This document shows, one piece after another, positions 55,553 through 63,922 of a DNA stretch of 64,000 nt. Origin of the DNA: a virus. The stretch spans positions 1 through 64,000 of the IMG/VR virus record IMGVR_UViG_3300000117_000009; one strand, written 5' to 3'. The position numbers were made by a program, and so were the translations under genes. The notes beneath the pieces were generated by a model. That model saw only the letters and a list, made by a program, of their open reading frames with translations, had not been told where the DNA came from and made no database searches. The stretch's first letter is position 1. Each line of letters opens with the position of its first letter.

Positions 55553-56125
55553 ATGAACCCACAATTTATAATTTATACTGGCCCGATGTTTGGGTCAAAA
55601 ACAACAAGATTAATGTCTGATATCGATCGATCCTTATATAAAGGTCGTAAAGTAATAGCTTTCAAAGCTAAAAAAGACAATAGATATACAAAAGAAACAA
55701 TTAGTACACATACTGGTGCAACATATCCAGCATTTTGCATAAACCATGCTGAAGAGATATTGTGTTATGTAAACGAAGACATACATAATTCAAACACAAT
55801 AGTCGCTGTTGACGAAGCTTTTATGATTCAGGATATTGACTCTGTTTTGATTTCTTTATATCGTAAAGGTGTTAATATAATTGTGTCATCAATTCAATTA
55901 GACGCAAACGAGATACCTTTTGAGAACATAAAAAACATGATGCCTTGGGCGACAAAAATCGAAATTTGTCCAGCTGTCTGTACGATCTGTGACCAGGATG
56001 CATATTTTACAGAAGCTATGTTTGATATTAACAGTGCAACACAAGAAGAAAGAATTGGCTCGTTTGGAATGTATGAGCCAAGATGTGCAACCCACTACAC
56101 TAGTTTTAGAGAGACTAAAGATTGA
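55553..56125 (+). CDS. tdk: Thymidine kinase (TK1 type)
   Basis: A 190-residue kinase that phosphorylates thymidine to dTMP. The P-loop is YTGPMFGSKTTRLM, VAVDEAFMI carries the Asp-Glu that binds magnesium, and a zinc site is formed by CTICDQDAYF and PRCATH near the C-terminus. It sits between the kinase-TS fusion and the ART-like gene with nine bases and a four-base overlap, so all three are one transcript. It completes thymidine salvage beside ThyX. Confidence 0.93.
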   Translation: MNPQFIIYTGPMFGSKTTRLMSDIDRSLYKGRKVIAFKAKKDNRYTKETISTHTGATYPAFCINHAEEILCYVNEDIHNSNTIVAVDEAFMIQDIDSVLISLYRKGVNIIVSSIQLDANEIPFENIKNMMPWATKIEICPAVCTICDQDAYFTEAMFDINSATQEERIGSFGMYEPRCATHYTSFRETKD

Positions 56126-57015
56126 AAAAAATTAATGTACCAATTATTCCGAAAGATTTAGGCACAAGGTTCAAGTCGTCAGATATCTGGTTTGTTTGTC
56201 AAACAAACAAATTTGTAAAATCAATTAGACCGCCAAAGTATTCTAGCTTATATAACGGTAAAGCTCATCAAAGATTTGAAGAAGCTTATAGAAAGCATAT
56301 TAAAAATTATCCTGACAATATGTCATTTGTAAAAGCAAGCCTCTTTAATGCGACTAACATTGTAACGCCTAAGCAGATCTTGTTAAATCAAGGTTACACT
56401 TACTATTTTAAACTTTTACCTGAGCAAATCGAAAAATGCCTATTTTCAGTCACTATAGATGGTGAAAATGCTTTAGTAAAAGGTATTCAGGGTTTTGCAG
56501 GAGTATATAAGGTATGGAATGAGAGAAAAGACACATGTACTGAAGTAACATCTTATAGTGACAAGCCAAGTGATAATATTGAAGTTATTATTCCATTTAA
56601 AGTTAAACCTCAATATTACATACCAGAAGTCAAAAAAAGGACTTTTTATCACGGAAGTTTACAAAGATTTAGTTCTTTAAACAAGTTTTCTTACGTAACA
56701 CCTTACAAAGAAGACGCGATTAAATTTGCAATACCTTGGTCATCAGACGAGTTGCTTATAAAAGACAGAGAAATGTCAGATTTAGGTCGGCCGCCTAAGT
56801 GCCTTTACTTTAAAAGAGATATAGAAATAGAAGATAGTAAAGTTTATTTATACGCTATAAAAGGTATTGACACAATTAGCTCTGGAACAAATACAGGAAA
56901 AATCTTTCCTTGGAATAGAATAACATTAAAAGAAGCGTCTGAAGAAGATAAAAGTCTTAAACTTGAAAAGAAGATTATGTCTTGGAAAAAAGTGTTATCA
57001 GCTATTAACATTTAA
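56122..57015 (+). CDS. Putative ADP-ribosyltransferase-like protein
   Basis: A 297-residue protein that starts with TTG, overlapping the thymidine kinase stop by four bases. Residues about 172-205 read RTFYHGSLQRFSSLNKF, then YVTPYKEDAIKFA, a pattern I associate with ADP-ribosyltransferase-like folds (YHGS, then a Tyr/Phe-Thr-Pro strand and an AxxFA helix). The final catalytic Glu or Gln is not placed with confidence. The N-terminal 130 residues are of unknown type. Unlike the 46790 gene, it lacks a clear targeting-like leader. It could modify a host protein or nucleic acid. Confidence 0.45.
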   Translation: MKKINVPIIPKDLGTRFKSSDIWFVCQTNKFVKSIRPPKYSSLYNGKAHQRFEEAYRKHIKNYPDNMSFVKASLFNATNIVTPKQILLNQGYTYYFKLLPEQIEKCLFSVTIDGENALVKGIQGFAGVYKVWNERKDTCTEVTSYSDKPSDNIEVIIPFKVKPQYYIPEVKKRTFYHGSLQRFSSLNKFSYVTPYKEDAIKFAIPWSSDELLIKDREMSDLGRPPKCLYFKRDIEIEDSKVYLYAIKGIDTISSGTNTGKIFPWNRITLKEASEEDKSLKLEKKIMSWKKVLSAINI

Positions 57016-57469
57016 CAGGCGTATATTCTATATTACTGTCATGTTTTTTTAGATCAATTCTAACTTGCTCTAACGTATCTTCCCTGTCATCCCAAAACTT
57101 AACGTAAGTTATATTATCATTTGCACATATTTCATCTAATATTACATGAGACTTATAAATTGGTGCTCTTTCTTTTCTGTAAGCAGACTTAAAGTAACAT
57201 TGATCAAAATCGTTTAAAGACATATTGTTTTGATTTAAAAGCTCTTCTGTTGACATTATATATTCAGATTTATTTGTTCTTGCTGTGCAAAGTATTACTC
57301 TTGTTTGAGAATTACCTAGAGAGTTTTGAAGTTCAGCAACAATATTTTCTATCCAATCTTCTTTTTTATGATCGTATAACGTCATATCAAAGTCATAAAT
57401 ATGTAATGTATTTATTGGTTCTTTTTTTATAATATACTTTATGTAGTTTTCCAGTAGTAAATTAGACAT
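57005..57469 (-). CDS. HAD-family phosphatase
   Basis: A 154-residue protein from the ATG at 57467-57469, preceded by GAGG. HAD motifs are visible: YDFDMTLYD (DxDxT) near residue 23, VILCTAR (motif II), a Lys in the middle and KFWDDRED (motif IV). Small phage proteins of this kind include 5'-nucleotidases and polynucleotide 3'-phosphatases. Position between the ART-like gene and dCMP deaminase favours a nucleotide substrate. It overlaps the ART-like gene end to end by 11 bases. Confidence 0.78.
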   Translation of the reverse strand: MSNLLLENYIKYIIKKEPINTLHIYDFDMTLYDHKKEDWIENIVAELQNSLGNSQTRVILCTARTNKSEYIMSTEELLNQNNMSLNDFDQCYFKSAYRKERAPIYKSHVILDEICANDNITYVKFWDDREDTLEQVRIDLKKHDSNIEYTPVKC

Positions 57470-57488
57470 AAAACCTCGGAGTAATTTA

Positions 57489-57908
57489 ATGGTAGATATA
57501 AATAGGCCTTCATGGGACAAAATTTGGATGCAAATGGCAGAAACTATTGCTCAACGTAGCCATCACCCAACTTTTAAAGTAGGTGCACTTATAGTAACGT
57601 CAGATAATACGCAAGTTCTTTCCTTAGGATATAATGGTCGCGCAGCAGGAATGTCAAACGTACCTCAATCTGATGAACCTGGGTGTAGTGGTTTATTGCA
57701 TGCTGAAATTAATGCGTTGCTTAAACTTGACTATAATAATCCTAAAGATAAGGTAATGTACATTACACTAAGCCCTTGCGAAAATTGTGCAATGGCAATT
57801 ATAAATAGCGGCATAAAAAAAGTAGTGTACAAAGATGAGTATAGAGACATGTCAGGTGTAGATTTATTGAGAAAAGCAAATATTACTGTTAATAATATAT
57901 ATTTATAG
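57489..57908 (+). CDS. dCMP deaminase
   Basis: A 139-residue zinc deaminase that turns dCMP into dUMP for thymidylate synthesis. The active site is LLHAEINALL (His and catalytic Glu) and LSPCENCAMAI (two zinc Cys). FKVGALIV and NGRAAGMSN match the family. GGAG precedes the ATG. It diverges from the HAD gene with only 19 bases between the start codons. Confidence 0.93.
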   Translation: MVDINRPSWDKIWMQMAETIAQRSHHPTFKVGALIVTSDNTQVLSLGYNGRAAGMSNVPQSDEPGCSGLLHAEINALLKLDYNNPKDKVMYITLSPCENCAMAIINSGIKKVVYKDEYRDMSGVDLLRKANITVNNIYL

Positions 57909-57933
57909 TAAAACAATATATAAAGAGGAAAGT

Positions 57934-60900
57934 ATGCAACATAGTTTATCAAAAATGCTTTTTGAAGATCAAGATCCTGCAAAAGATCTTATGGTTGATA
58001 TTACTAAAGCACGTGCCGTTTTAAAAGAAAATCGTCATATATTAAAAGAAAACTACGATTATTCAGATGAAGAAATTAATTGTCTAATTGAATCAGGAAG
58101 GCTTGATGAGATTGTGCCTCTTTTGGCTGCAATTCCTGGCGCGTTAGCTACTGCAGGTAGAGTAGCAGGTGCTGCTGCAAACACTGGTATTAAAATTGCA
58201 GCCAATGCAGCAAAATCAACAGCACAAGCTGCAGCTACTGGTGTTAGAATTGCTGCTCAAACTACAGTAAAAGCTGCTAAAGAAGTAGGAAAGCAGGCAG
58301 GCAAAACAATTATAAAAAAAGGTAAAAATATGGCGGTTGATGCAGCATCTAATTTAAAAGATAAAATCTCTTCTGAAGAAGAAGAAGAAGAATCAACTAG
58401 TGAGGCTATAGAAGAAGCGTTAAAAACTTTTAGTTTAAAAGGTGTAAATATTTTAAATGAAGAAAATATTTCTTCTTCTGCAAGTCAAGGTGACAAAGAA
58501 GGTGATCAAAAAGATGCTGAAGAAGGTGATCAAAAAGATGCTGAAGAAACAAAAAAGTCTGACGAAGAGAAAAAGTCTGACGAAGAGAAAAAGTCTGACG
58601 AAGAGAAAAAAGTTGGTGATACATTAGACATTAGCGATTTAATAGCAGAAAAATCCATTTCACATGCAAATATAATTAAAATAGCTAAAAGATCATTGGA
58701 AAATATTAAAAATCAACAAAACATTGTTAATATGAGAAAAGAATTTTCTCGTTATGATATTGAAAATCTAAGTGAAGAGGAAACAGAAAAACTTAAAGAA
58801 TATATTGAAAAGCTACAAGACGATCATCCAGAAGGAATGATAGATAGATCAAACTTTAAAAGCTTTTTAACTAAGCCACACCCTCAACCTGTTATTGGAA
58901 AAGCCATTATTAATCCTTTACAAATGAGATCAGGAGCAGATCAAAAAATAGCAGTTGATCCAGCAGATATTAAATTTTATCAAAAAAATAAAATTATACC
59001 TTTCATGATTAATTATCAAACGCAAGAGGGTCTGCAGACATTATCAGGACACTCACAAAAAAATGATTATGTTGTTGTTTTTATTGCACCAGCATTTGGT
59101 GCTTTATTAAATGAAAAAGATGTAGAAACATATAAAGCTTTTTTCCCAAACTATTCAGCTGAAGTTAATTTAGGTGAAGGACATGTAGTAATAGACTGTG
59201 ATGAAATTGCTTTTATGTATGTTGATCCAGTAAAAGAATTGCCAAAGCTTCAAACTTCTTTTATGTCTAAAGCACAAGAAATATTAAATAGAACTGAGAC
59301 TAGGAAAAGTGATGGTAAACCTAGTGAACAAGCCGTTAGTCAAGAAACACAAGATTCTTCTAGCGGAAAAACAAACGAAAGTATTTATAACAAGTTTATC
59401 TATCAAGGTGGAATATCACAGCTTTTAAATGAAAAAAATTCTTCGCTAGATGTTTTAAAATTTGTAAACGTAGCTAAGAACGAAAAGCCTCAGGATTTTG
59501 ATGAAGCAAGCTATCAATCTAGCTGGGAAAATTCAATGCTTGCCGAAAAATCAATTAATGTTATAAGAGACAGTTATTCTTCTTATTTACAAGTTCAAAA
59601 AGAAGAATACGAAGAAAAACAAGATAAAGACTCTCAAGAAAAAGCTGGTATGATTGGTAACTTTATACAAGCAGGCGGGAATATAACAAAAGGTTCAACA
59701 CAAGCATTTGGTTTATATGCTACAATTGGTAGCATTCCAGGTATTGGCGCTATAGGTGCAGGTGCTGCAGGTACAGCAGCACTGACTATGCTGCCTTATG
59801 TTATAGGTCTTTCTGTAGCAATGCCTGCCTTAACTAAAGGTGCATCTCTAGGTGCAAAAGCTTACACTTCATTTACATCAAGAAAAAGAGAAAAAGAGTT
59901 AAACAAATCAGAGCTAGATGATCAAATAAAAATAGTTCTTAAGCAACAAACGCAAGACGTTGGTTTCAACAGTATAGGGGACGAAGTTCAGAAGCTTGAT
60001 ACAGTTTTTAGTAGTATAAAACAAAAATTTACTAATGAAAAATATTACGCTGAAGATGGAAAAGGCGTTGACTCTGACTCTGAAGACTATCATAAGATCT
60101 CGACACGAGACTTTATGAAAGTATGTAACAAAAAACAATTATCATTTACTGAAATTAGCGACTTTTCAGGGTCAGAAAAAAAACAATCGGTGTTTACTGA
60201 CTTTTTAATTGGTTGTAACAAAGCTTTAAATGTAATTGATATTGAAATTGACGAAGTTGCAGGTATGGAAATTCAGACAAAAACAGGTAAAGATAATTTA
60301 TTGCAACGCGAAATTGATTTTGATAACAAACCTATTTTGAAAGAAGTAGTTGAGACAATGATGAAAGAGGTTGAAAAATTTCCAGCAGTTACTTTTAGAG
60401 ATCGAATGATGAAATCAGGTATTATTGCTAGACTTAAGTTAGGCGAGCTAGAGGCAGCTCAAAAAATGATAGAAGATCTTCAATCGTCTAGGTGGTCTGC
60501 AAGGTCCGAAAAGGTTTTAAAACCAAAAGAAAACGAAACAGAAGAAGAAGTATTGTCAGATATGTCTGAATTTTTAAATATACCAAAAGAAAATATTGCA
60601 AACGAATTTGAGTCTTCAAGAATAATGCCTATTACAAGCAGTATGATTGAAGCAATAATTGCTCTTCAAAGTGTTGTTTATAAAAATATGCGTTTAAGCC
60701 TTTCCAAACCCTTAGACGAACAAAATTTTAAAATTGATCAAGATATAAAGATTGTTGACTCCATTGAAAAAGAAAAGCAAAATACAGTTATGTGGAATGG
60801 TGCTGAAAAAATTGCATATATGATTTTACCTAAAAATGATTTTGAAATTCCTAAAGGTTTGAATCTCAAAGGTGATAACGCTCAATCGTTTCAAGATTTA

Positions 60901-61179
60901 TATTACGTAATGCTGCATAATGTAATCATATGTACTTTTTCTGATGGTGATCCAGATGAATTTGAAACTGTTTTAAATTTTATCATCAATGACATTGATG
61001 ATAAAACAAATTTAAAAGCAATGGAAGCATTTGTTATGAACAATTATAAAACATTAATGACTGCAGCAGCAAACGTTAAGAGTAAACTTAAAATTGAAAA
61101 TAAAGAAGTTTTTTATAAAAATAGTCTAGCAAGACTTTTGTTTGAAATGTCATGCAGTGAACTAAACTTTAATAATTAA
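57934..61179 (+). CDS. Large charged virion-type protein with membrane segment
   Basis: A 1081-residue protein with LFE at 9-11 after a short basic start. Residues about 68-135 are Ala-rich helices. Residues about 150-230 are Glu/Lys-rich with short tandem repeats. A hydrophobic region at about residues 590-640 (GSIPGIGAIGAGAAGTAALT and following) could insert in a membrane. [L/I]xE sites recur (ILNEEN, QLLNEK, RLLFEM). These features fit a head-packaged or ejected protein. AGAGGAAAG precedes the ATG. No catalytic motif is visible and no family is recognised. Confidence 0.5.
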   Translation: MQHSLSKMLFEDQDPAKDLMVDITKARAVLKENRHILKENYDYSDEEINCLIESGRLDEIVPLLAAIPGALATAGRVAGAAANTGIKIAANAAKSTAQAAATGVRIAAQTTVKAAKEVGKQAGKTIIKKGKNMAVDAASNLKDKISSEEEEEESTSEAIEEALKTFSLKGVNILNEENISSSASQGDKEGDQKDAEEGDQKDAEETKKSDEEKKSDEEKKSDEEKKVGDTLDISDLIAEKSISHANIIKIAKRSLENIKNQQNIVNMRKEFSRYDIENLSEEETEKLKEYIEKLQDDHPEGMIDRSNFKSFLTKPHPQPVIGKAIINPLQMRSGADQKIAVDPADIKFYQKNKIIPFMINYQTQEGLQTLSGHSQKNDYVVVFIAPAFGALLNEKDVETYKAFFPNYSAEVNLGEGHVVIDCDEIAFMYVDPVKELPKLQTSFMSKAQEILNRTETRKSDGKPSEQAVSQETQDSSSGKTNESIYNKFIYQGGISQLLNEKNSSLDVLKFVNVAKNEKPQDFDEASYQSSWENSMLAEKSINVIRDSYSSYLQVQKEEYEEKQDKDSQEKAGMIGNFIQAGGNITKGSTQAFGLYATIGSIPGIGAIGAGAAGTAALTMLPYVIGLSVAMPALTKGASLGAKAYTSFTSRKREKELNKSELDDQIKIVLKQQTQDVGFNSIGDEVQKLDTVFSSIKQKFTNEKYYAEDGKGVDSDSEDYHKISTRDFMKVCNKKQLSFTEISDFSGSEKKQSVFTDFLIGCNKALNVIDIEIDEVAGMEIQTKTGKDNLLQREIDFDNKPILKEVVETMMKEVEKFPAVTFRDRMMKSGIIARLKLGELEAAQKMIEDLQSSRWSARSEKVLKPKENETEEEVLSDMSEFLNIPKENIANEFESSRIMPITSSMIEAIIALQSVVYKNMRLSLSKPLDEQNFKIDQDIKIVDSIEKEKQNTVMWNGAEKIAYMILPKNDFEIPKGLNLKGDNAQSFQDLYYVMLHNVIICTFSDGDPDEFETVLNFIINDIDDKTNLKAMEAFVMNNYKTLMTAAANVKSKLKIENKEVFYKNSLARLLFEMSCSELNFNN
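58498..58605 (+). repeat. Short in-frame tandem repeats in the large virion-type gene
   Basis: Two perfect 24-bp copies at 58498-58521 and 58522-58545 code EGDQKDAE twice. Three perfect 18-bp copies at 58552-58569, 58570-58587 and 58588-58605 code the KKSDEE repeat. They extend an acidic linker, probably by slippage. Confidence 0.93.
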
Positions 61180-61222
61180 ACAGTACTTCTATAATTAGTG
61201 TGTATATTAGGAGATTAAAATT

Positions 61223-61771
61223 ATGAAACTTGACAGCAAGTTAATGCTAAAGCTTTTAAAAGAAGAATACGACAAAAGAATAAACTACTATCTTGGTGAA
61301 GTTGAAACTAGAGCTAAACATAGTCAAGAAGACGGTGAATTGGTGCAAAATGCGAGTGGCTTAAAAGTTAAAGATAGAGCAGGAAACGTGTTTGTAATTG
61401 ATAGACTTGAAGAGCCAGAAGGAGGTGAAATATTAGTTTATTTAATTCCTCCAGGTAGAGAAGATTCAAACTTAAAAATACAAACACCTTCAGCGCCTAT
61501 GAATGATGTTAGAGAGGATAATCTAAGCCAAACTTATAGCTCATTAGAAGTTAATGAAAAAGAAGAAAACGAAAAAGAAGGCAAAAGAAAAATCGATGAT
61601 AAAAAGCCCGATCCTATGAAAAGCGGAGAAATAATCAAGCCAAACCCAAAAGCTAAGACTAAAAAAAGCTTTGACATAAAATCAAATGTTGAAAGCATAG
61701 ACTCTTATGAAGAGGTTAACGGGAGAATAGTTATAACATTAAAACAACTAGATAAGGACTTTACACTATGA
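61223..61771 (+). CDS. Unknown virion-type protein
   Basis: A 182-residue protein with AGGAG before its ATG. The leader has LKE at 12-14 and LGE at 24-26. A small strand-rich part (GNVFVIDRLEEPEGGEILVY) follows, then a Lys/Glu-rich, probably disordered region. Its stop overlaps the dismutase start (ATGA), so the two are co-translated. No family recognised. Confidence 0.5.
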   Translation: MKLDSKLMLKLLKEEYDKRINYYLGEVETRAKHSQEDGELVQNASGLKVKDRAGNVFVIDRLEEPEGGEILVYLIPPGREDSNLKIQTPSAPMNDVREDNLSQTYSSLEVNEKEENEKEGKRKIDDKKPDPMKSGEIIKPNPKAKTKKSFDIKSNVESIDSYEEVNGRIVITLKQLDKDFTL

Positions 61772-62484
61772 ATAAACTAGAAGATATAATCAGTAAAGCT
61801 GTGAGTGATACTTTGCAAGAAAAAGGTGTTAACAATCATCATAATAAAAAGATAGAAAACCTTAATGAATCATATGTAACGCAAGTTGGAAGCTTTAATT
61901 TGCAAACTGAACTTCTTTCTTCAAAAACTAAAAAAGCACATCAACAACTTTTAAAAGGCTATGTAGAAACATTAAACAAAATTTCAGCAAGTTTAGACGG
62001 TGTTGACAAGTCTTCAGCAAACTTAAACATGTCTGCTTTTCGATCTCTTAAGATAGATGAAACATACAATCATAATGCTGCTTTTCTTCATGGTTTGTAT
62101 TTTGAAAACATTAGCGACTTAAGCAGTAATATTTCTGTTGACTCTTTGGCTTATATGCGACTTTCAAGAGACTTTGGCAGCTTTGATGCTTGGCAAGAAG
62201 ATTTTGTTGCTTGTTGCTTGTCAGCTAGAAACGGTTGGGCAATAACTGCATATAATACTCATTTGCAAAGATTTGTTAATACAGTTGTTGACTTACATAG
62301 TTTAAATGTAATGACTGGTATTTATCCAGTTATTATTATGGATTGTTGGGAACATAGCTATTATAGAGACTATTTAAAAGATAGAAAATCATATGTTTTT
62401 GGTATGATGAAAGAATTAAACTGGGAAGTAATAGAAAATAGAATTAAAAAAGCTGATGCGATAGCAAAAATAATTAAAGGTTAA
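61768..62484 (+). CDS. sod: Fe/Mn superoxide dismutase with N-terminal extension
   Basis: A 238-residue enzyme that converts superoxide to oxygen and peroxide. The four metal ligands are visible: His58 in KKAHQQLL, His108 in FLHGLYFENI, and Asp and His in IIMDCWEHSYYRDY. FGSFDAWQEDF, NGWAITAYN and a final NWEVIENR are also family features. The first 45 residues are an extra leader with LQE at 16-18 and LNE at 32-34, missing in host-type enzymes, that matches the targeting-like pattern. The start overlaps the preceding gene by four bases. An extension of this kind suggests packaging in the virion, but that is inferred. Confidence 0.9.
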   Translation: MNKLEDIISKAVSDTLQEKGVNNHHNKKIENLNESYVTQVGSFNLQTELLSSKTKKAHQQLLKGYVETLNKISASLDGVDKSSANLNMSAFRSLKIDETYNHNAAFLHGLYFENISDLSSNISVDSLAYMRLSRDFGSFDAWQEDFVACCLSARNGWAITAYNTHLQRFVNTVVDLHSLNVMTGIYPVIIMDCWEHSYYRDYLKDRKSYVFGMMKELNWEVIENRIKKADAIAKIIKG

Positions 62485-62487
62485 AAA

Positions 62488-63315
62488 ATGAAGAAGTCAT
62501 ATAGTAATAAAGTAACGCAAGGACTTAGAAAAAATAAAATTAATTTATCAATTTTATTCGAAGAAGATGACAAAGACGAAAAAAAAGGTGATGACACAGG
62601 TGATCTTTTTAGTGACGACAGCTTTAAAGATGATGAAAACAAAGAAGATAGTGCTGATGATGTCTCTAAAGATGATGCTGATCCTAAAGAAAAGCCTGAA
62701 GGTGATGAAAAAGATCCAGAGCAGGATACTGCAGAGCTGGATGAAGAAAATTTAAACAATCTTAGCGATCAAGTTTCTTATATGAAAAACTTTTTTGAAA
62801 AAATAAAAAAAGACGACGGCACGTCTTCAGTTGAAAACTATATTTCTTCAGCAGTTGCTTCAAACATTAATGCATCAGCACTAGCAAAATTAACAGCAAG
62901 TTTTTTACGTAAAGGAAAAAGCATTTCAAGTTTCTTAATGTTTGAAGAAAAAGCAGACAAAGAATTAGAAAAAGTTGAAGCTGAGCTGGATGATATTGAT
63001 CGAGTCCTTACTAAGGGTAGCGAAATTGTTGATAAATTCAAAAAGGGCAAAGATATTGACATACAAGGTTATGTTGACGCTGCTGTTAATGCTTATAAAA
63101 ACTTTGACAGCTTATTTGCAAAAGAATTAATTGTCAAACAAGCAACAATCAATGTTTTAATATTGAATAGTGGCGCAAAAGCTGAAATGAACATTAGAGA
63201 ATTTGAAGAGCTTTTTCATGAGGAGTTACATAAGCAATTCAATATTGAATACGAAGAGCATGCTTTAATAACACAAAAAAATGACACAGCTGCAGGAGCC
63301 AAGTCACAATCTTAA
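62488..63315 (+). CDS. Acidic virion-type protein, unknown
   Basis: A 275-residue protein. The leader is basic with LFE at 23-25, followed by a very acidic stretch to about residue 90. The rest is helical, with a second LMFEE near residue 152. It begins three bases after the dismutase stop, so the group from 61223 to 63315 is one operon. No known family. A scaffold or core role is possible. Confidence 0.5.
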   Translation: MKKSYSNKVTQGLRKNKINLSILFEEDDKDEKKGDDTGDLFSDDSFKDDENKEDSADDVSKDDADPKEKPEGDEKDPEQDTAELDEENLNNLSDQVSYMKNFFEKIKKDDGTSSVENYISSAVASNINASALAKLTASFLRKGKSISSFLMFEEKADKELEKVEAELDDIDRVLTKGSEIVDKFKKGKDIDIQGYVDAAVNAYKNFDSLFAKELIVKQATINVLILNSGAKAEMNIREFEELFHEELHKQFNIEYEEHALITQKNDTAAGAKSQS

Positions 63316-63330
63316 TTTAGAAACTATTTT

Positions 63331-63627
63331 ATGAGAAAAAACAATAAACAAGTAAATAAAATTGTCAACAATAAAACTGTCCATGTCGAGCTACCTGGGC
63401 AAGTTCATAAAAAACTCAGAGCACTATTATTTTTAAATGAGTTGTCAATGCAGAAATTTTTTACTTTAATGGCAGAAAAATATGTTTTAAACGACAATTA
63501 TTTACATGATTTAGTCAATAAAAGAGTTGATGAAATCAAAGAAAATAATTTAAATAAACTTAGAAATATAGACGAGAAAGACTTGTATGATGCTATTGAA
63601 GAAAATTCTCCCTTTAAAAGCAATTAA
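63331..63627 (+). CDS. Putative ribbon-helix-helix protein
   Basis: A 98-residue protein. Residues about 16-52 read VHVELPGQVHKKLRALLFLN, then LSMQKFFTLMAEKYV: one strand and two helices like CopG/Arc DNA-binding proteins. The C-terminal helix is charged. It may be a small regulator. The ribosome site is weak. Confidence 0.5.
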   Translation: MRKNNKQVNKIVNNKTVHVELPGQVHKKLRALLFLNELSMQKFFTLMAEKYVLNDNYLHDLVNKRVDEIKENNLNKLRNIDEKDLYDAIEENSPFKSN

Positions 63628-63874
63628 AAAAATAATAAATCAAAATATTGTTTTTAAAGACCAGATTGATAAACTTGAAGATGATCAAGTAAGAAGCAAT
63701 GTAGAAATTATTAATTTAAAAGAAAAAATTTTACTTCTTGAAAATCATAACAAACATGTTGTTGCAGATACTTTAATACTAGCACAAAATTTAGCAACAA
63801 TATATTCAGTACTTAACGAGCATAATGAAATCATAAAAGACACTGAAATAGTAAAAAAGATAACATATCACTAG
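63587..63874 (+). CDS. Small coiled-coil protein, unknown
   Basis: Up to 95 residues, overlapping the preceding gene by 41 bases. From about residue 20 on there is a clear coiled-coil pattern (KDQIDKLEDDQVRSNVEI and following). The exact start is uncertain because no good ribosome site is seen. Confidence 0.45.
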   Translation: MMLLKKILPLKAIKKIINQNIVFKDQIDKLEDDQVRSNVEIINLKEKILLLENHNKHVVADTLILAQNLATIYSVLNEHNEIIKDTEIVKKITYH

Positions 63875-63898
63875 CTTAATTGCATTCAATATAATATT

Positions 63899-63906
63899 TA
63901 TAAATA
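63899..63906 (+). promoter_or_regulatory. Candidate late promoter (TATAAATA)
   Basis: An exact TATAAATA box lies 16 bases before the ATG of a virion-type gene, with AGG in between. The leader would be very short. Confidence 0.45.
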
Positions 63907-63922
63907 AAACGTAGGCGCAATT

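Noticed and set aside
58498-58605. CRISPR array
   Set aside because: The units are adjacent without spacers and code a Glu/Lys repeat in frame. This is a protein repeat.
58430-58624. Minus-strand repeat-rich frame
   Set aside because: It is the complement of the acidic repeat region. The repeats in it are a side effect.
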